Shown: positions 46,895 through 57,109 of the stretch, one piece after another
Layout of the letters: every line of letters begins with the position of its first letter
Position numbering within the stretch: position 1 is the stretch's first letter
Origin: Aquarana catesbeiana
Taxonomy: Eukaryota; Chordata; Amphibia; Anura; Ranidae
DNA: 64,000 nucleotides
NCBI RefSeq assembly: GCF_042186555.1
Contig: NC_133335.1
Location: 175,299,419 to 175,363,418, forward strand
Reading direction: 5' to 3'
Notes under the pieces: generated by a model
Databases searched by the model: none
Seen by the model: the letters and a program-made list of their open reading frames with translations, nothing else
What the model was told of the DNA's origin: nothing
Made by a program: the position numbers and the translations under genes

Positions 46895-47300
46895 GTGAAG
46901 AGAACTCTTAAGTCGTCAGCATACCAAGACATTTTGGACAATTTCATGCTCCCAACTTTGTGGGAACAGTTTGGGGATGAGTGAGTTTGGGGTGGAGGAA
47001 CTTGACTGGCCTGCACAGAGTCCTGACCTAAATGCGATAGAACACCTGGGGATGAATTAGAGCGAAGAATTCAAGCCAGGCCTTCTCATCCACATTATGG
47101 CTGACCTCACAAATGCGCTTCTGGAAGAATGGTCAAACATTCCTATAGGCACATTCCTAACTTTGTGGACAGCCTTCCCAGAAGAGTTGAAACTGCAAAG
47201 GATGGTCCAACTCAACATTGAACCCTACAGACTAAGACTGGGATGCCATTAAAGTTCATGTGAGTGTAAAGGCAGGTGTCACAATACTTTTGGTAATATA

Positions 47301-47373
<73 letters not shown>

Positions 47374-47375
47374 TA
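47301..47375. repeat. (GT)n(TA)n(CA)n compound microsatellite
   Basis: GT units, then TA units, then AC units form a perfect palindromic tract lying between the fold-back mariner and Tc1-A. A short open frame rich in Tyr-Ile is an artefact. Confidence 0.95.
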
Positions 47376-47377
47376 TA

Positions 47378-48229
47378 CAGTTGTGCTCATAAGTTTACAT
47401 ACCCTGGCAGAATTAATGATTTCTTGGCCATTTTTCAGAGAATGATTGATAACACAAAAACTTTTCTTTCACTTATGGTTAGTGTTTGCCTGAAGCTATT
47501 TATTATCAATCAACTGTGTTTACTCTTTTTAAATCATAATGACCACAGAAACTACCCAAATGACCTTGATTAAAAGTTTACACACCCCAGTTCTTAATAC
47601 CGTGTATTGTCCCCTTTACCATCAATGACAGCTTGAAGTCTTTTGTGGTATTTGTGGATGAGGCTCTTTATCTTCTCAGATGGTAAAGCTGCCCATTCCT
47701 CTTGGCAAAAAGCCTCCAGTTCCTGTAAATTCTTGGGCTGTCTTGCATGAACTGCATGTTATGCCGCGTACACACGGTCGGACTTTTCGTCTACAAAAGT
47801 CCAACGGACGCCGACGGACTAAAGCTGGCTGGTAATCCGATTGTGTGTGGGCTTCTCCGGACTTTCAGCAGACTTTTTCAGCCTCAAATCCGACGGACTT
47901 TAGATTTGAAACATGCTTCAAATCTTTACGTCGTAACTACGACGGACCCCGAAATCCGCTCGTCTGTGTGCTAGTCCGACGGACAAAAACCCATGCTAGG
48001 GCAGCTATTGGCTACTGGCTATGAACTTCCTTATTTTAGTCCGGTGTACGTCATCACGTACGAATCCGTCGGACTTTTGTGTGGTCGTGTGTAGGCAAGT
48101 CCGTTCGTTAGAAAGTCTGCTGCAAGTCCGCCGAAAGTCCGCCGGAAGTCTGTCGGACAGGCTGTCGGACTTTTGTAGACGAAAAGTCCGACCGTGTGTA
48201 CGCGGCATTAGAGATCTCCCCAGAGTGGC
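47378..48229 (-). mobile_element. Tc1-like element A, 3' half (inverted)
   Basis: The terminus (plus strand CAGTTGTGCTCATAAGTTTA) matches 28795. On the minus strand the transposase C-terminus reads CTCTGGGGAGATCTC (LWGDL), is interrupted by a Harbinger MITE at a TAA, and continues with HAVHARQPKNLQELEAFCQE to VIDGKGDNTRY and a stop (TAA near 47598). The break point GCCAC (48225-48229, plus strand GTGGC) is the same as that ending the 5' half at 30028. The two halves make one element. Confidence 0.9.
47762..48207 (+). mobile_element. PIF/Harbinger-type MITE, complete, in Tc1-A
   Basis: The ends TGCCGCGTACACACGGTCGG are perfect on both sides, with TTA flanks (47759-47761 and 48208-48210). Removing it and one TTA restores the transposase coding sequence of the host, so insertion is younger than Tc1-A. 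Confidence 0.95.
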
Positions 48230-48949
48230 TATCAGGAAAGGGTCTGTCCGCTGGTAAGATATATCATTTGACGTGCAGTACTGGGGTCCACCAGCAGGTG
48301 TCTCCTGGCAGTTTGGAACTGTCAGGGGAATCTTTCCCTGCTGGTGTTTTTTCATCTTTTGGCCGCAGTACTGACGTCCACCAGCGGATGGATCCTGGCA
48401 GTATGGAGCAGACAACACTCCCTGCGCTCAGGTGTTACATGAAGACAATATTATCAGTCCCATAAATACCCGACAAGCCCTCACATGCTTGCCTTGGTAT
48501 CTCTCTCCTTGAGCCCTGACCTTGTTTGCCTGTTTACCGATCCTGAGCCTGCATCCGACCTTGTTCCCGAGCTTATCCTGACCCGGTCCCTTCTGTGTTC
48601 CTGTACCCTTCAGCCCGATCCATCCCCTCTCTGTCCTGTTGGTTCCCTGTCTCTCATTTACTGATCTTCCTGTGTATGACCTTGGCTTGGCTAACGTTTA
48701 CGCTTCTGGTATATCACTTGTCCTGGTGACCTGCCGTGTATGATCCTGGCCTGGCTGACATCTGTGATTCCAGTACTGCCCCTTGCTGTATATATTGTTG
48801 TTGTTGGTGGGTTTGTTGGGTTGGTTGTGCACTGTTTGTATTTTCTGATTTATCATCTATTTTAATAAATATCATTACTATTCACTTTACATGCGTTTTG
48901 GGTTATCTCTGTGCAGTCCACACAGTCTGGTCTACTAAGTCTCCTGACA
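48230..48949 (+). repeat. 5' LTR, 720 bp
   Basis: It begins TATCAGGAAAGG (TG mutated to TA; the 3' copy has TGTCAGG) and ends GTCTCCTGACA. TATA-like CATAAATACC lies near 48461, then a pyrimidine-rich stretch, then AATAAA at 48865 as the likely polyadenylation signal. An internal near-duplication of CAGTACTG..GTCCACCAGC occurs at 48276 and 48366. A conventional tRNA primer-binding site is not obvious directly after it. Confidence 0.85.
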
Positions 48950-49021
48950 GTATACCAAGGTCATCCCTGACCAGACGTGGCTGCATTGAGGAATCCTCCT
49001 GGTTTGCTGGGCTCGCTAAAG

Positions 49022-51546
49022 ATGGATTTCAATGAAATTGTCTATTACTCTGTGCTGGCGGCAGAGGATAGTGAATATTGTCGCCAGACATTAAAAGTTT
49101 GGTCCAGTGACCAGCTGCTGGAAACGATCCGATCGGCTCATTTCCTAGTAGATCAGGGTCATATGTTATTTGAGGATGTGCAGTCTTTGATTCAGTTACG
49201 TGCAAAGCCAGCCCTGTCATGTTTGCCTGAAGGAAGTAATGATTTCTCTCCCCCCCTTCAATTGTGGCCAAGTTGAACCCCTGGTATGGCTGTTAGAGGA
49301 TGATCCAGTTTTTTTTGATGAACATTATTCCTCTTGTTCCCAGCAGGTGTTATCTTGTTGTATTTGTTCAGTACAATCTCTGATTAAACAAGCTGTATGT
49401 GAATCAACTTTTGTTCAACCTGTGCTACAGGCATGGTCAGATCTCCTGTATTTAGCCCCGCCATTAGTCACCTGCCTTCCCAAAAATCTATCTCCCCGTC
49501 ACCCATGGCAATCTCAGCTACAGCCCAGTATACACAACTTCCCACTATTACCCAGTCTCTACTCACTGCACCTATCCTGCTTTCAATCCACCTGCCTCTT
49601 CTCTTCCACCTGTAACAATTCCACAAAACCCTCCTCCAGCCACTATTCCCTGGTCTTCCTTTTGCCCAGTTACATCTTTTTCTTACAGCCCTGCAGTTAC
49701 CTACAAAGCTACAGTGGCTAAACAAAAAAAGAAACCAAAGTTCTTTCCAACCCACACAATTCTGCCAGTAACCCAGTCTACCTCCACACTGACCAACCTG
49801 CCCCAGTCTACCTTCACGCCAGTTGAGCCTGATGACCCACCTAAGTCTGACGTCTCCGTGTCTGCTACCCAGTCTGACGTCCCCGTGCCTGCTACCCAGT
49901 CTGACGTTCCTGTGCCTGCTACCCAGTCTGATGTCCCCGTGCCTGCTACCCAGTCTGACATTCCAGTGCCTGCTACCCAGTCTGACGTTCCAGTGCCTGC
50001 TACCCAGTCTGACGTCCCCGTGCCTGCTACCAGTCTGACGTCCTCGTGCCTGCTACCAGTCTGACGTCCTCGTGCCTGCTACCCAGTCTGACGTCCTCGT
50101 GCCTGCTACCCAGTCTGACGTCCTTTTGCCTGCTACCCAGTCTGACGTTCCAGTGCCTGCTACCCAGTCTGACGTTCCAGTGCCTGCTACCCAGTCTGAC
50201 ATCCCAGTGCCTGCTACCCAGTCTGACGTCCCAGTGCCTGCTACCCAGTCTGATGTCCCAGTGCCTGCTACCCAGTCTGACGTCCCAGTGCCTGCTGACC
50301 GGTCTGATGACCTTGTGTCCATGTTCCAGACTAAAGTTTTGCTGCCAGTGTTCCAGTCTGATGTGCCCGCTTCCCAGTCTGACGATCCTCTGTCTGCTGC
50401 CCAGCCTGATGTGTTCCTGTCCGCTGCCCAGCCTGATGTGTTCCTGTCCACTGCCAAGCGTGATGTGCCAGTGTCTTCTACTCAGCCTGTTGTGCCAATG
50501 CCTGTACCCGCTGCCCAGTTTGAGGTCCCAGTGCCTGCTGCTCGGCCTGACATCCCAGTGCCCATGTTCCAGTCTGACGCTTCAGTGACTACTGTCCAGT
50601 CCGATGTACCTGTTGTTCAGCCTGTTATGCCAGCACTTGCTGTTCTGCCTGATGTGCCAGCGCCTGTGTCTGCTGCCCAGTCTGAAGTTCCAGTACCTGC
50701 TGCCTGGTCTGATTGCCCGCTTTCCAGTCCGATGTGCCCGCTTTCCAGCCTGATGTGTCCACTTTCCGGTCTGATGTACCACTGTCCGCTGCCCAGCCTG
50801 ATGTGTTCCTGTCTGCTGCCCAGCCTGATGTGCCAGTGTCTGCAACTCAGCCTGTTGTACCAATGCCTGTGCCCGCTGCCCAGTTTAAGGTCCCAGTGCC
50901 TGCTGCTCAGCCTGAAATCCCAGTGTCCATGTTCCAGTCTGACGCTCCAGTGACTACTGTCCAGTCCGATGTACCTATTGTTCAGCCTGTTGTGCCAGTA
51001 CCTGCTGTTCTGCCTGATGTGCCAGCGCCTGTGTCTGCTGCCCAGCCTGAAGTTTCAGTACCTGTTGCCTGGTCTAATATCTCGGTGCCCACTTTCCAAC
51101 CTGATGTGCCCACTTTCCAGCCTGATGTGCCCGCTGTTCAGCCTGATGAGCCCGCTTTCCGGTCTGATGTGCCCGCCTTCCAGCCTGATATCCTGGTACC
51201 TGCCTTCCAGCCTGGTGTCTCATTGCCTGCCTTCCAGCCTGATGTCGTGATATTAGTATCTCAGCCTGAAGTTTCGGCGCCCATGTCTCAGCCTGAATTT
51301 TCGGTGCCGTGTCTCAGCCTGTCTGTTGAACCGGTGCCAATTACCCAGTCTGTTCAACCAGTGCCCGTTAACCAGTCTGCTGAACTGGTGCCTGTTACCC
51401 AGTCTGCTAAATCGAAGTCCGTCACTCGGCCTGTTAAGCCAATACCCGTTATTCGGCTTGCCGAACCAGTGCCCGGTGTCCAGCTCGCTGAGCCGGGGGC
51501 CTGTTACCCAGCCCACTGGGCCGGGGCCCGTTACCCAGCTTGCTGA
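49022..51546 (+). pseudogene. Gag-like ORF with 9-residue repeat, frameshifted
   Basis: The first frame starts MDFNEIVYYSVLAAEDSEYC and ends at a frame change in a C run near 49255. A second frame continues (FNCGQVEPLVWLLEDDPVFF) to about 49720, and a third opens MAKQKKKPKFFPTH and enters a proline-rich region built from QSDVPVPAT units, followed by looser VPAFQPDV and VPVTQSA repeats to 51546. I recognise no nucleocapsid Cys/His box or enzyme motif. A structural (gag-type) role is inferred from position between the LTRs only. Confidence 0.6.
49855..50310 (+). repeat. 27-bp coding minisatellite
   Basis: About 16 units of CAGTCTGACGTCCCAGTGCC followed by TGCTACC, encoding QSDVPVPAT. Because 27 is divisible by three and the unit lacks stops in several frames, three frames remain open (SLTFQCLLP and DWVAGTGTS forms are alternate readings). 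Two 26-bp units near 50030-50070 shift the frame. Confidence 0.9.
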
Positions 51547-51904
51547 GTCGGTGCCTGTGATCCGGCCTGCCCTAACGGTGCTCTCTGTTCGGCCTAATAT
51601 TCCATAGCCTGCTGCCCAGCTCGATGACCCAGAGCTTGCTGCCCAGCTCGACGACCCGGAGCCTGCTGCCCAGCTCGACGACCCGGAGCCTGCTGTCTGC
51701 TGTGATGTGCCCGCTGTCTGCTGTGATGTGCCCGCTGTTTGCGGTGATGTACCTGCTGTCTGCTGTGATGTGCCCGATGTCCGGTTTGAAGTACCCGATG
51801 CCCAGTCTGACTTGCCCTCATCTATTGTTCAGTGTGAGGCCATTAACTTTGGACAATTACTTCTAGTTGGAGCGTCCTGAGGCCGCTCCTTTGAGGGGGG
51901 GTAC

Positions 51905-52023
51905 TGTCAGGAAAGGGTCCGTCCGCTGGTAAGGTATATCATTTGGCGTGCAGTACTGGGGTCCACCAGCAGGTGTCTCCTGGCAGTTTGCAACTGTCAG
52001 GGGAATCTTTCCCTGCTGGTGTT
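51905..52023 (+). repeat. 3' LTR, first 119 bases only
   Basis: TGTCAGGAAAGGGTCCGTCC matches the start of the 5' LTR. Homology stops at GCTGGTGTT and Tc1-B sequence follows at once. The rest of this LTR has its match at 30029-30308 on the other strand, with about 320 bases lost. Confidence 0.9.
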
Positions 52024-53190
52024 ATTTAAACAAAGTGCCTCTGGTTAAGCCCAAGTAGAGTTCAACTGTTCTAGTAGGTCTTTCCTGACATTTTCTTAGT
52101 GGCATCCTACAGCAAAAGCCATGGTCCGCAGAGAGCTTACAAATCATCAGAGAAATCTCATTGTTAAAAGGTATCAGTCAGGAGAAGGGTACAAAAGAAT
52201 TTCCAAGGCATTAGATATACTATGGAACACAGTGAAGACAGTCAATCTTTAAGTGGAGAACTGGATGTCCCTCCAAAATTAATGAAAAGACGAGAAGAAA
52301 ACTGGTCAGGGAGGCTGCCAAGAGGCCTACGGCAACATTAAACGAGCTGCAGGAATATCTGGCAAGTACTGGCTGTGTGGTACATGTGATAACAATCTCC
52401 TGTATTCTTCATATGCCTGGGCTATGGGGTAGAGTGGCAAGATGGAAGCCTTTTCCTACCAAGAAAAACAAGCCCGACTAAATTATGCAAAAACACATCT
52501 GAAGTCTCCCATGGTGGTGACAGCATCATGCTTTGGGGCTGTTTTTTTCACCTGGAACAGGGGCCTTAGTCAAGGTAGAGAGAATTATGAACAGTTCCAA
52601 ATACCAGTCAATATTGGCACAAAACCTTCAGGCTTCTGTTGGAAAGCTGAACATGAGGAGGAACTTCATCTTTCAACATGACAATGACCCAAAGCATACA
52701 TCCAAATCAACAAAGGAATGGCTTCACCAGAAGAAGATGTTTTGGAAAGGCCCAGCCAGAGCTCAGACCTGAATCTGATTGAAAATCTGTGGGGTGATCT
52801 GAAGAGGGCTGTGCACAGGGGATGCCCTCACAATCTGACAGGTTTGGAGTGTTTTTGCAAAGAAGAATGGGCAAATATTGCCAAGTCAAGATGTGCCATG
52901 CTGATAGACTTATACCCAAAAAGACTGATTGCTGTAATAAAATCAAAAGGTGCTTCAACAAAGTATTAATTTAAGGGTGTGCACAGTTATGCAACCATAT
53001 TATTTTCTTTTTTTTTTCTTTTACTTCCCTCCATCTAAAAGATTTCAGTTTGTTTTTCAATTGAGTTGTACAGTTTATGTATCACATTAAAGGTGGAAAA
53101 AGTTCAGAAATTATTTATCGTTGTCTCATTTTTTTACATCACAGAAAGCTGACATTTTAACAGGGGTGTGTACACTTTTTATATCCACTG
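52024..53190 (+). mobile_element. Tc1-like element B, body and 3' end
   Basis: It starts in the leader (ATTTAAACAAAGTGCCTCTG), carries the transposase pseudogene and ends with the terminal repeat whose outer end reads, inward, CAGTGGATATAAAAAGTGTA, followed by TA. The 5' terminal repeat is absent here. A matching terminal piece is at 31669-32825 in direct, not inverted, orientation. Confidence 0.88.
52121..52969 (+). pseudogene. Tc1-type transposase B, internally deleted
   Basis: The start ATG (52121) begins MVRRELTNHQRNLIVKRYQS, with the helix-turn-helix RISKALDI region, then a stop near 52250. Further frames give the linker (EAFSYQEKQARLNYAKTHLK). The segment carrying the first catalytic Asp is missing: KTHLKSP is joined directly to the MVVTASCF region. 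The second Asp (FQHDNDPKHTSKS) and third residue Glu (LNLIENLWGDLKRAVH) remain. The C-terminus is AVIKSKGASTKY and a stop at 52969. Confidence 0.88.
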
Positions 53191-54189
53191 TATGTTTCTC
53201 CACGGATTCTTAGATTTGCAATCTAAGGTAATGCCAGCAAAAATTTCATTGAAAAGAAATATAGTTCTTTATCCCGTGTTAGTAAGATCCGTTTCGTGGC
53301 TGGTTTTACTGGGAGCCTGATAGAGCTCTGGGTGGGACAGACTCCCAATTCCATGGTGTGTGTGTCTTCATGTGAGGAGGCAACTAGGAGCATGACTGTT
53401 AGTAACCAAACTGGGATACAATTGTTTGCTTTATAAAGGACACTTACCTTTAACCAAGGACTTTGTTAGACTACAGACACCGTAAGGCTTAGTAGAGCAG
53501 AAGTTTGTTTTCTTATGAGTTATGGCCAGAGGCCTCTACTTTCTGTTTGTGACTATCCTTTGGGATTAAACCTGACACTTTTGTTAAAGAAACTATAAGT
53601 TGGTCCCTGCCTTGAGTCTGATCCCCTACAAATGTGTTTTGGGGTGATGCATAATTTTGGTTCCATATGGAGGGCTAGAAGTTTTTTACTTTAAAACCAA
53701 ACCAATGAACCAATCAAGCATGCTAGGTTAGTTGATTGGCTATCTTCGGCCTTACAGCTTCTTGCTGTGGTAGCCATAATAAAACTTAATGTGCGCACAT
53801 GAAATGGACCATGGACCAAGGAAAATCATAAAGCAGACCAAGGCGACCAAGAATGTTACATTACAGTCCCAGACACTTGGTGGGTCTGTGCAACTCACGA
53901 TTCCATTCTTAGTTCTGGCCCAGGAGAGCTGGGATTATTAATTAATTAATCGTTGAGAAACCTAGAACAAGAAGAACAACTGGTCTAAAGTGGGGGCAAC
54001 TTCTTATGAAACAGGACTGTTAAAATGGTGATCTTTATGTCTACCAGACAAGATGGCCAGCTTGATACATGAACTGTGTCATCAAGCAAAAGCAGTAATG
54101 GCTACCTTATTAAATGAGCATTGAATAGCACCAGGGCTCTCCAGAGTTGTTTTAAAATATGCAGCTTCTTCCTTTACCTGTTACCAAAG
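53191..54189. other. Decayed retroelement sequence, unresolved
   Basis: This lies between Tc1-B and an integrase relic. Part of it (about 53200-53640) has LTR-like features, with a TTTATAAAGG word near 53431 and ATTAAA near 53567. No paired LTR was confirmed. It includes ATTAATTAATTAAT at 53937. Confidence 0.3.
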
Positions 54190-54732
54190 AGGTTACCAAA
54201 AGCTGAACATCTCTTTCATAGATTATAAATTGGCATATCCAAATGGCCAAGTCAGGATTTTATACTCGCTTGTCTGTTTGGACATGTGTTCTGGATGGCC
54301 AGAAGTTTGGCTGGTGGCAAATGCTACTGAAAAAGCCACTGGAAAAAAGGATTATCAGAAGTAGTTTGTAAGTATGGAGTCCTAGAAACTATGGAGAATG
54401 ATAGAAGAACTCACTTTATGGGAAGTTTTGAGGGTTTTTAAATTCCCTTCTCTCCACACTATAGTGGAAAAGTAGGAAGACTTAATGGAATTCTAAAAAA
54501 TAAAGTAGTTAAGGTGATGCTAGAAACTATAAAACTATGGCCTGAATGTCTTCTAATATTCTATATTAAGTTAGAATAGACTCTCAGGGGAATACTGAAC
54601 TCTCTCCCTATGAGATTTTGTTTGTGAGTGTGCCATGCACGTGCTTATATTTTTCTCAGCAGCTGAAAGCCTCCACTTGGATTATGTAGAGAAAGTTTCT
54701 GATAGCCAAAGGTTTTTTGACAAACCTATATA

Positions 54733-56290
54733 CAGCGGGTAAAATAAGTATTGGACACGTCACCATTTTTCAAGGTAAATAAATTTCTAAAGGTGCTATT
54801 GACATGAAATTTTCACCACATGTCGGTAACAACCCATGCAATCCACACATACAAAGAAACAAGTTCAGAATTATTTGTAAAAAAAAAAAAAAATAGAATG
54901 ACACAGGGAAAAAGTATTGAACATGCTAACTGAAATGTATTTAATACTTCATACAAAATCCTTTCTTGGTAATGACAGCTTCAAGATGCCTACTGTATGG
55001 AGAAACTAGTTGCATGCATTGCTCAGGTGTGATTTTGGCCCATTCTTCCATACAAACAGTCTTCAAATCTTGAAGGTTCCATGGACCTCTTCTATGAACT
55101 CTGATCTTTAGTTCTTTCCATAGATTTTCTATTGGATTCAAGTCAGGTGATTGGCTAGGTCATTCTAGCAGCTTTATTTTCTTTCTTTGACAGCAATTGA
55201 GAAATTCCTCAGCTTTGTGTTTGGGATGATAGTCTTGCTGAAATGTCCACCCTCGTTTCATCTTCATCATCCTGGTAGATGGCAACAGATATTTTTCAAG
55301 AATGCTATTTGCCATTACCGTGTGCTGAAAAACAGCCCCACACCATGATGTTCCCACCTCCAAACCTCACTGTTGGTATGGGGGTGTTTTTGGGGTGATG
55401 TGCCATTTGGCCTCCAAACATGGTGTGTATTATGTCCAAAGAGTTAAATTTTGGTCTCATCTGACCGGACTATATTCTCCCAGTATTTCACTGGCTTGTC
55501 TAAATGTTGTGCAGCAAACTTTAAACAAGCTTCAGTATGCTTTTTCTTCAGCAAGGAAGTCTTGCGTGGTAAGCGTGCATGCAGGCCATGGCGGTTGAGT
55601 GCAATACTTATTGTTTTTTCTTTTGAAACAATTCTACCTGCTAATTCCAGGTCTTTTTGAAGCTCTCCACAAGTAGTCCTTGGCACTTGGACAACTCTTC
55701 TGATAATTCTTTGGACCCCTCTGTCAGAAATCTTGCAAGGAGCACCTGGTCATGGCCGGTTTATGGTAAAATTATGTTCTTTCCACTTCTGGATTATGAC
55801 CCCAACAGTGCTCACTGGAACATTCAGAAGTTTAGAAATCCTTCTGTAACAAATGCCATCAGTATGTTTTGCAACAGTAAGGTTGCGAAGGTCTTGAGAG
55901 AGCTCTTTGCTTTTACCCATAATGAGATGTTTTTTGTGTTACAGCTTGATAATGAAACACCTTTTTATAGGATGAGTGGAGACTGAACCAGCTGATATTA
56001 ATTTGCATTGATAAGGGGCAGGATTACTTTCTAATTACTGATAGATTTCAGCTGGTGTCTTGGCTTTCTATGCCTTTTTGCACCTCCCATGCGTTCAATA
56101 CTTTTCCCCTGTGTCATTCTATTTTATTACACATAACTTAGTGTCTAAACGTATTTGTTTTGGTTTCTTTGTATGTATGGATTGCATGGGATGTGACCAA
56201 CATGTGGTGAAAATTTCATGTCAATAGCACCTTTAGAAATATATTTACCTATAACAATGATTACATATTCAATACTTATTTTACCCACTA
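54733..56290 (-). mobile_element. Tc1-like element C, full length
   Basis: The left end CAGCGGGTAAAATAAGTATT and the right end, inward TAGTGGGTAAAATAAGTATT, are inverted. TA precedes the left end (54731-54732); the right outer bases are mutated. At 1558 bp it has the normal length for the family and carries one transposase pseudogene on the minus strand. Confidence 0.92.
54941..55920 (-). pseudogene. Tc1-type transposase C
   Basis: The minus-strand start ATG is at 55920 (cat at 55918-55920). The DNA-binding half is broken by a stop (CCATGACCAGGTGC near 55750). One frame (55686-55444) carries CGELQKDLELAGRIVSKEKT and the first catalytic Asp in IVRSDETKI, then a stop. The next (55363-55160) carries the second Asp in FQQDYHPKHKA. 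The last (55141-54941) carries the catalytic Glu in MNPIENLWKELK and ends GFCMKY. All three catalytic acids survive although the frame does not. Confidence 0.9.
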
Positions 56291-56701
56291 TGAGTGTTTT
56301 CTCCCCTATTCTAGTTCCTAAAAAATTGGAAGGATCATGTAAACTAAAGCCAGGTGATAAAGTGGATTGTTAAGAGACATATAAGGAATTATTTGGAGAC
56401 ACTGTATTGAATCTATTTCATGTACAGTTGGAAAAATTGATGGAAAAGTCACCTGGATCGACACAAGACACTGCAAAAAAATTCTAAATTAAAGTATCTC
56501 TGTGTTTGATTTGTTTTCCTGTAGGAATCTCAGCCTGGGATACTAATCTATTTATTCAGATAGTTTAATGATAAGGGATACTATATGTGATTTGAACAGT
56601 AGTTCAGCCATGTTAAAGCCATTATCATCTTTTATATATTTTCCTATTTATGTAGATTTGTCATTGTTTAATATGCTGGTAAGTTAGTGTCCACAATTAA
56701 A

Positions 56702-57109
56702 GTATAACTAGAGGCAAAACTTCAAACCTTTTTCCTTTTTTTTTTCAGTTTTGGACAGAGTGGAGATGGATTAGAAAACCTGTCAGGTTTTTAATACTAC
56801 TTCTGCCCCATTAGGGAGATTCGCCCTTTCGATTTGTCCTGTTTACCATTATCATTTGTTAAAGTTAAAACAAAAGAAAAAAACAACAACAAAAAAGTTA
56901 AAGTAAAAGAAAATCCCAAATTTTGGATTGTCCCCAGAACAGTAATAAAGGGGAAATCTTCCAATGGGGATGCTAGTTCTGGTTACCTGGGGGGCCCCAA
57001 GGGATTTTCTTGCCCTTCCTGTTTTGGTTATAGAACAGGAAGTAAAGGAAAATCTCCCCAATGGGACACTCTATCCAAGATGAAATAAAATGTTGCCTCT
57101 AGTTCTACT
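56702..57109 (+). mobile_element. TTAA-type MITE (AGTATAACTAGAGG family)
   Basis: The left end AGTATAACTAGAGGCAAAAC after TTAA (56698-56701) is mirrored by GTTGCCTCTAGTTCTACT at the right, followed by GTAA, a mutated TTAA. The interior GGGGAAATCTTCCAATGGGG and GGAAAATCTCCCCAATGGGA are short related blocks. It interrupts the decayed retroelement region. Confidence 0.8.

Larger units (their letters stand above)
44812..47300. mobile_element. Fold-back mariner/Tc1-type element, split by L1
   Basis: The left end TATATTGTCAAAAGTATTGG and the right end, inward TATATTACCAAAAGTATTGT, are inverted. The homology goes far inside: AATGTTTGACCATTCTTCCA (left) faces TGGAAGAATGGTCAAACATT (right), and GTCCACAAGGTTTAGGAATG faces TAGGCACATTCCTAACTTTG. 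Both arms therefore carry the 3' part of a transposase gene, head to head, and no intact frame. It was formed by internal deletion/inversion before an L1 inserted at 45224-46894. Confidence 0.8.
48230..52023 (+). mobile_element. Non-autonomous LTR retrotransposon in Tc1-A
   Basis: It has a 5' LTR (48230-48949), a 2.95-kb internal region with one broken gag-like gene, a polypurine tract (GAGGGGGGG, 51893-51901), and the first 119 bases of a 3' LTR. GCCAC flanks it on the left in Tc1-A sense at 30024-30028 and on the right at 48225-48229. There is no protease, reverse transcriptase, RNase H or integrase, so it depended on another element. Over the shared 119 bases the two LTRs differ at about five positions. 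Confidence 0.85.
54190..56500 (+). pseudogene. Retroviral-type integrase relic, split by Tc1-C
   Basis: Before the Tc1 insertion one frame reads LDMCSGWPEVW (near 54275), the region of the first catalytic Asp in retroviral-type integrases, followed by stops and scattered core-domain fragments to 54730. After the insertion (56291 on) the frame LKPGDKVD and, about 30 codons later, VTWIDTRHCKK resembles the C-terminal DNA-binding domain. The Tc1 lies between two coding blocks of one old gene. At least eight stops or frame changes show long inactivity. It may be an endogenous retrovirus of an epsilon/gamma-like type, by inference. Confidence 0.6.

Noticed and set aside
48736..49035. 99-codon frame with Cys/Trp-rich sequence (also at 29997-30239)
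   Set aside because: It lies inside the LTR and recurs wherever the LTR does; it crosses the LTR end and has no coding features.
50046..50588. 180-codon frame of SLTSQCLLP repeats
   Set aside because: Alternate frame of the 27-bp coding minisatellite; the frame continuous with the rest of the LTR element reads QSDVPVPAT.
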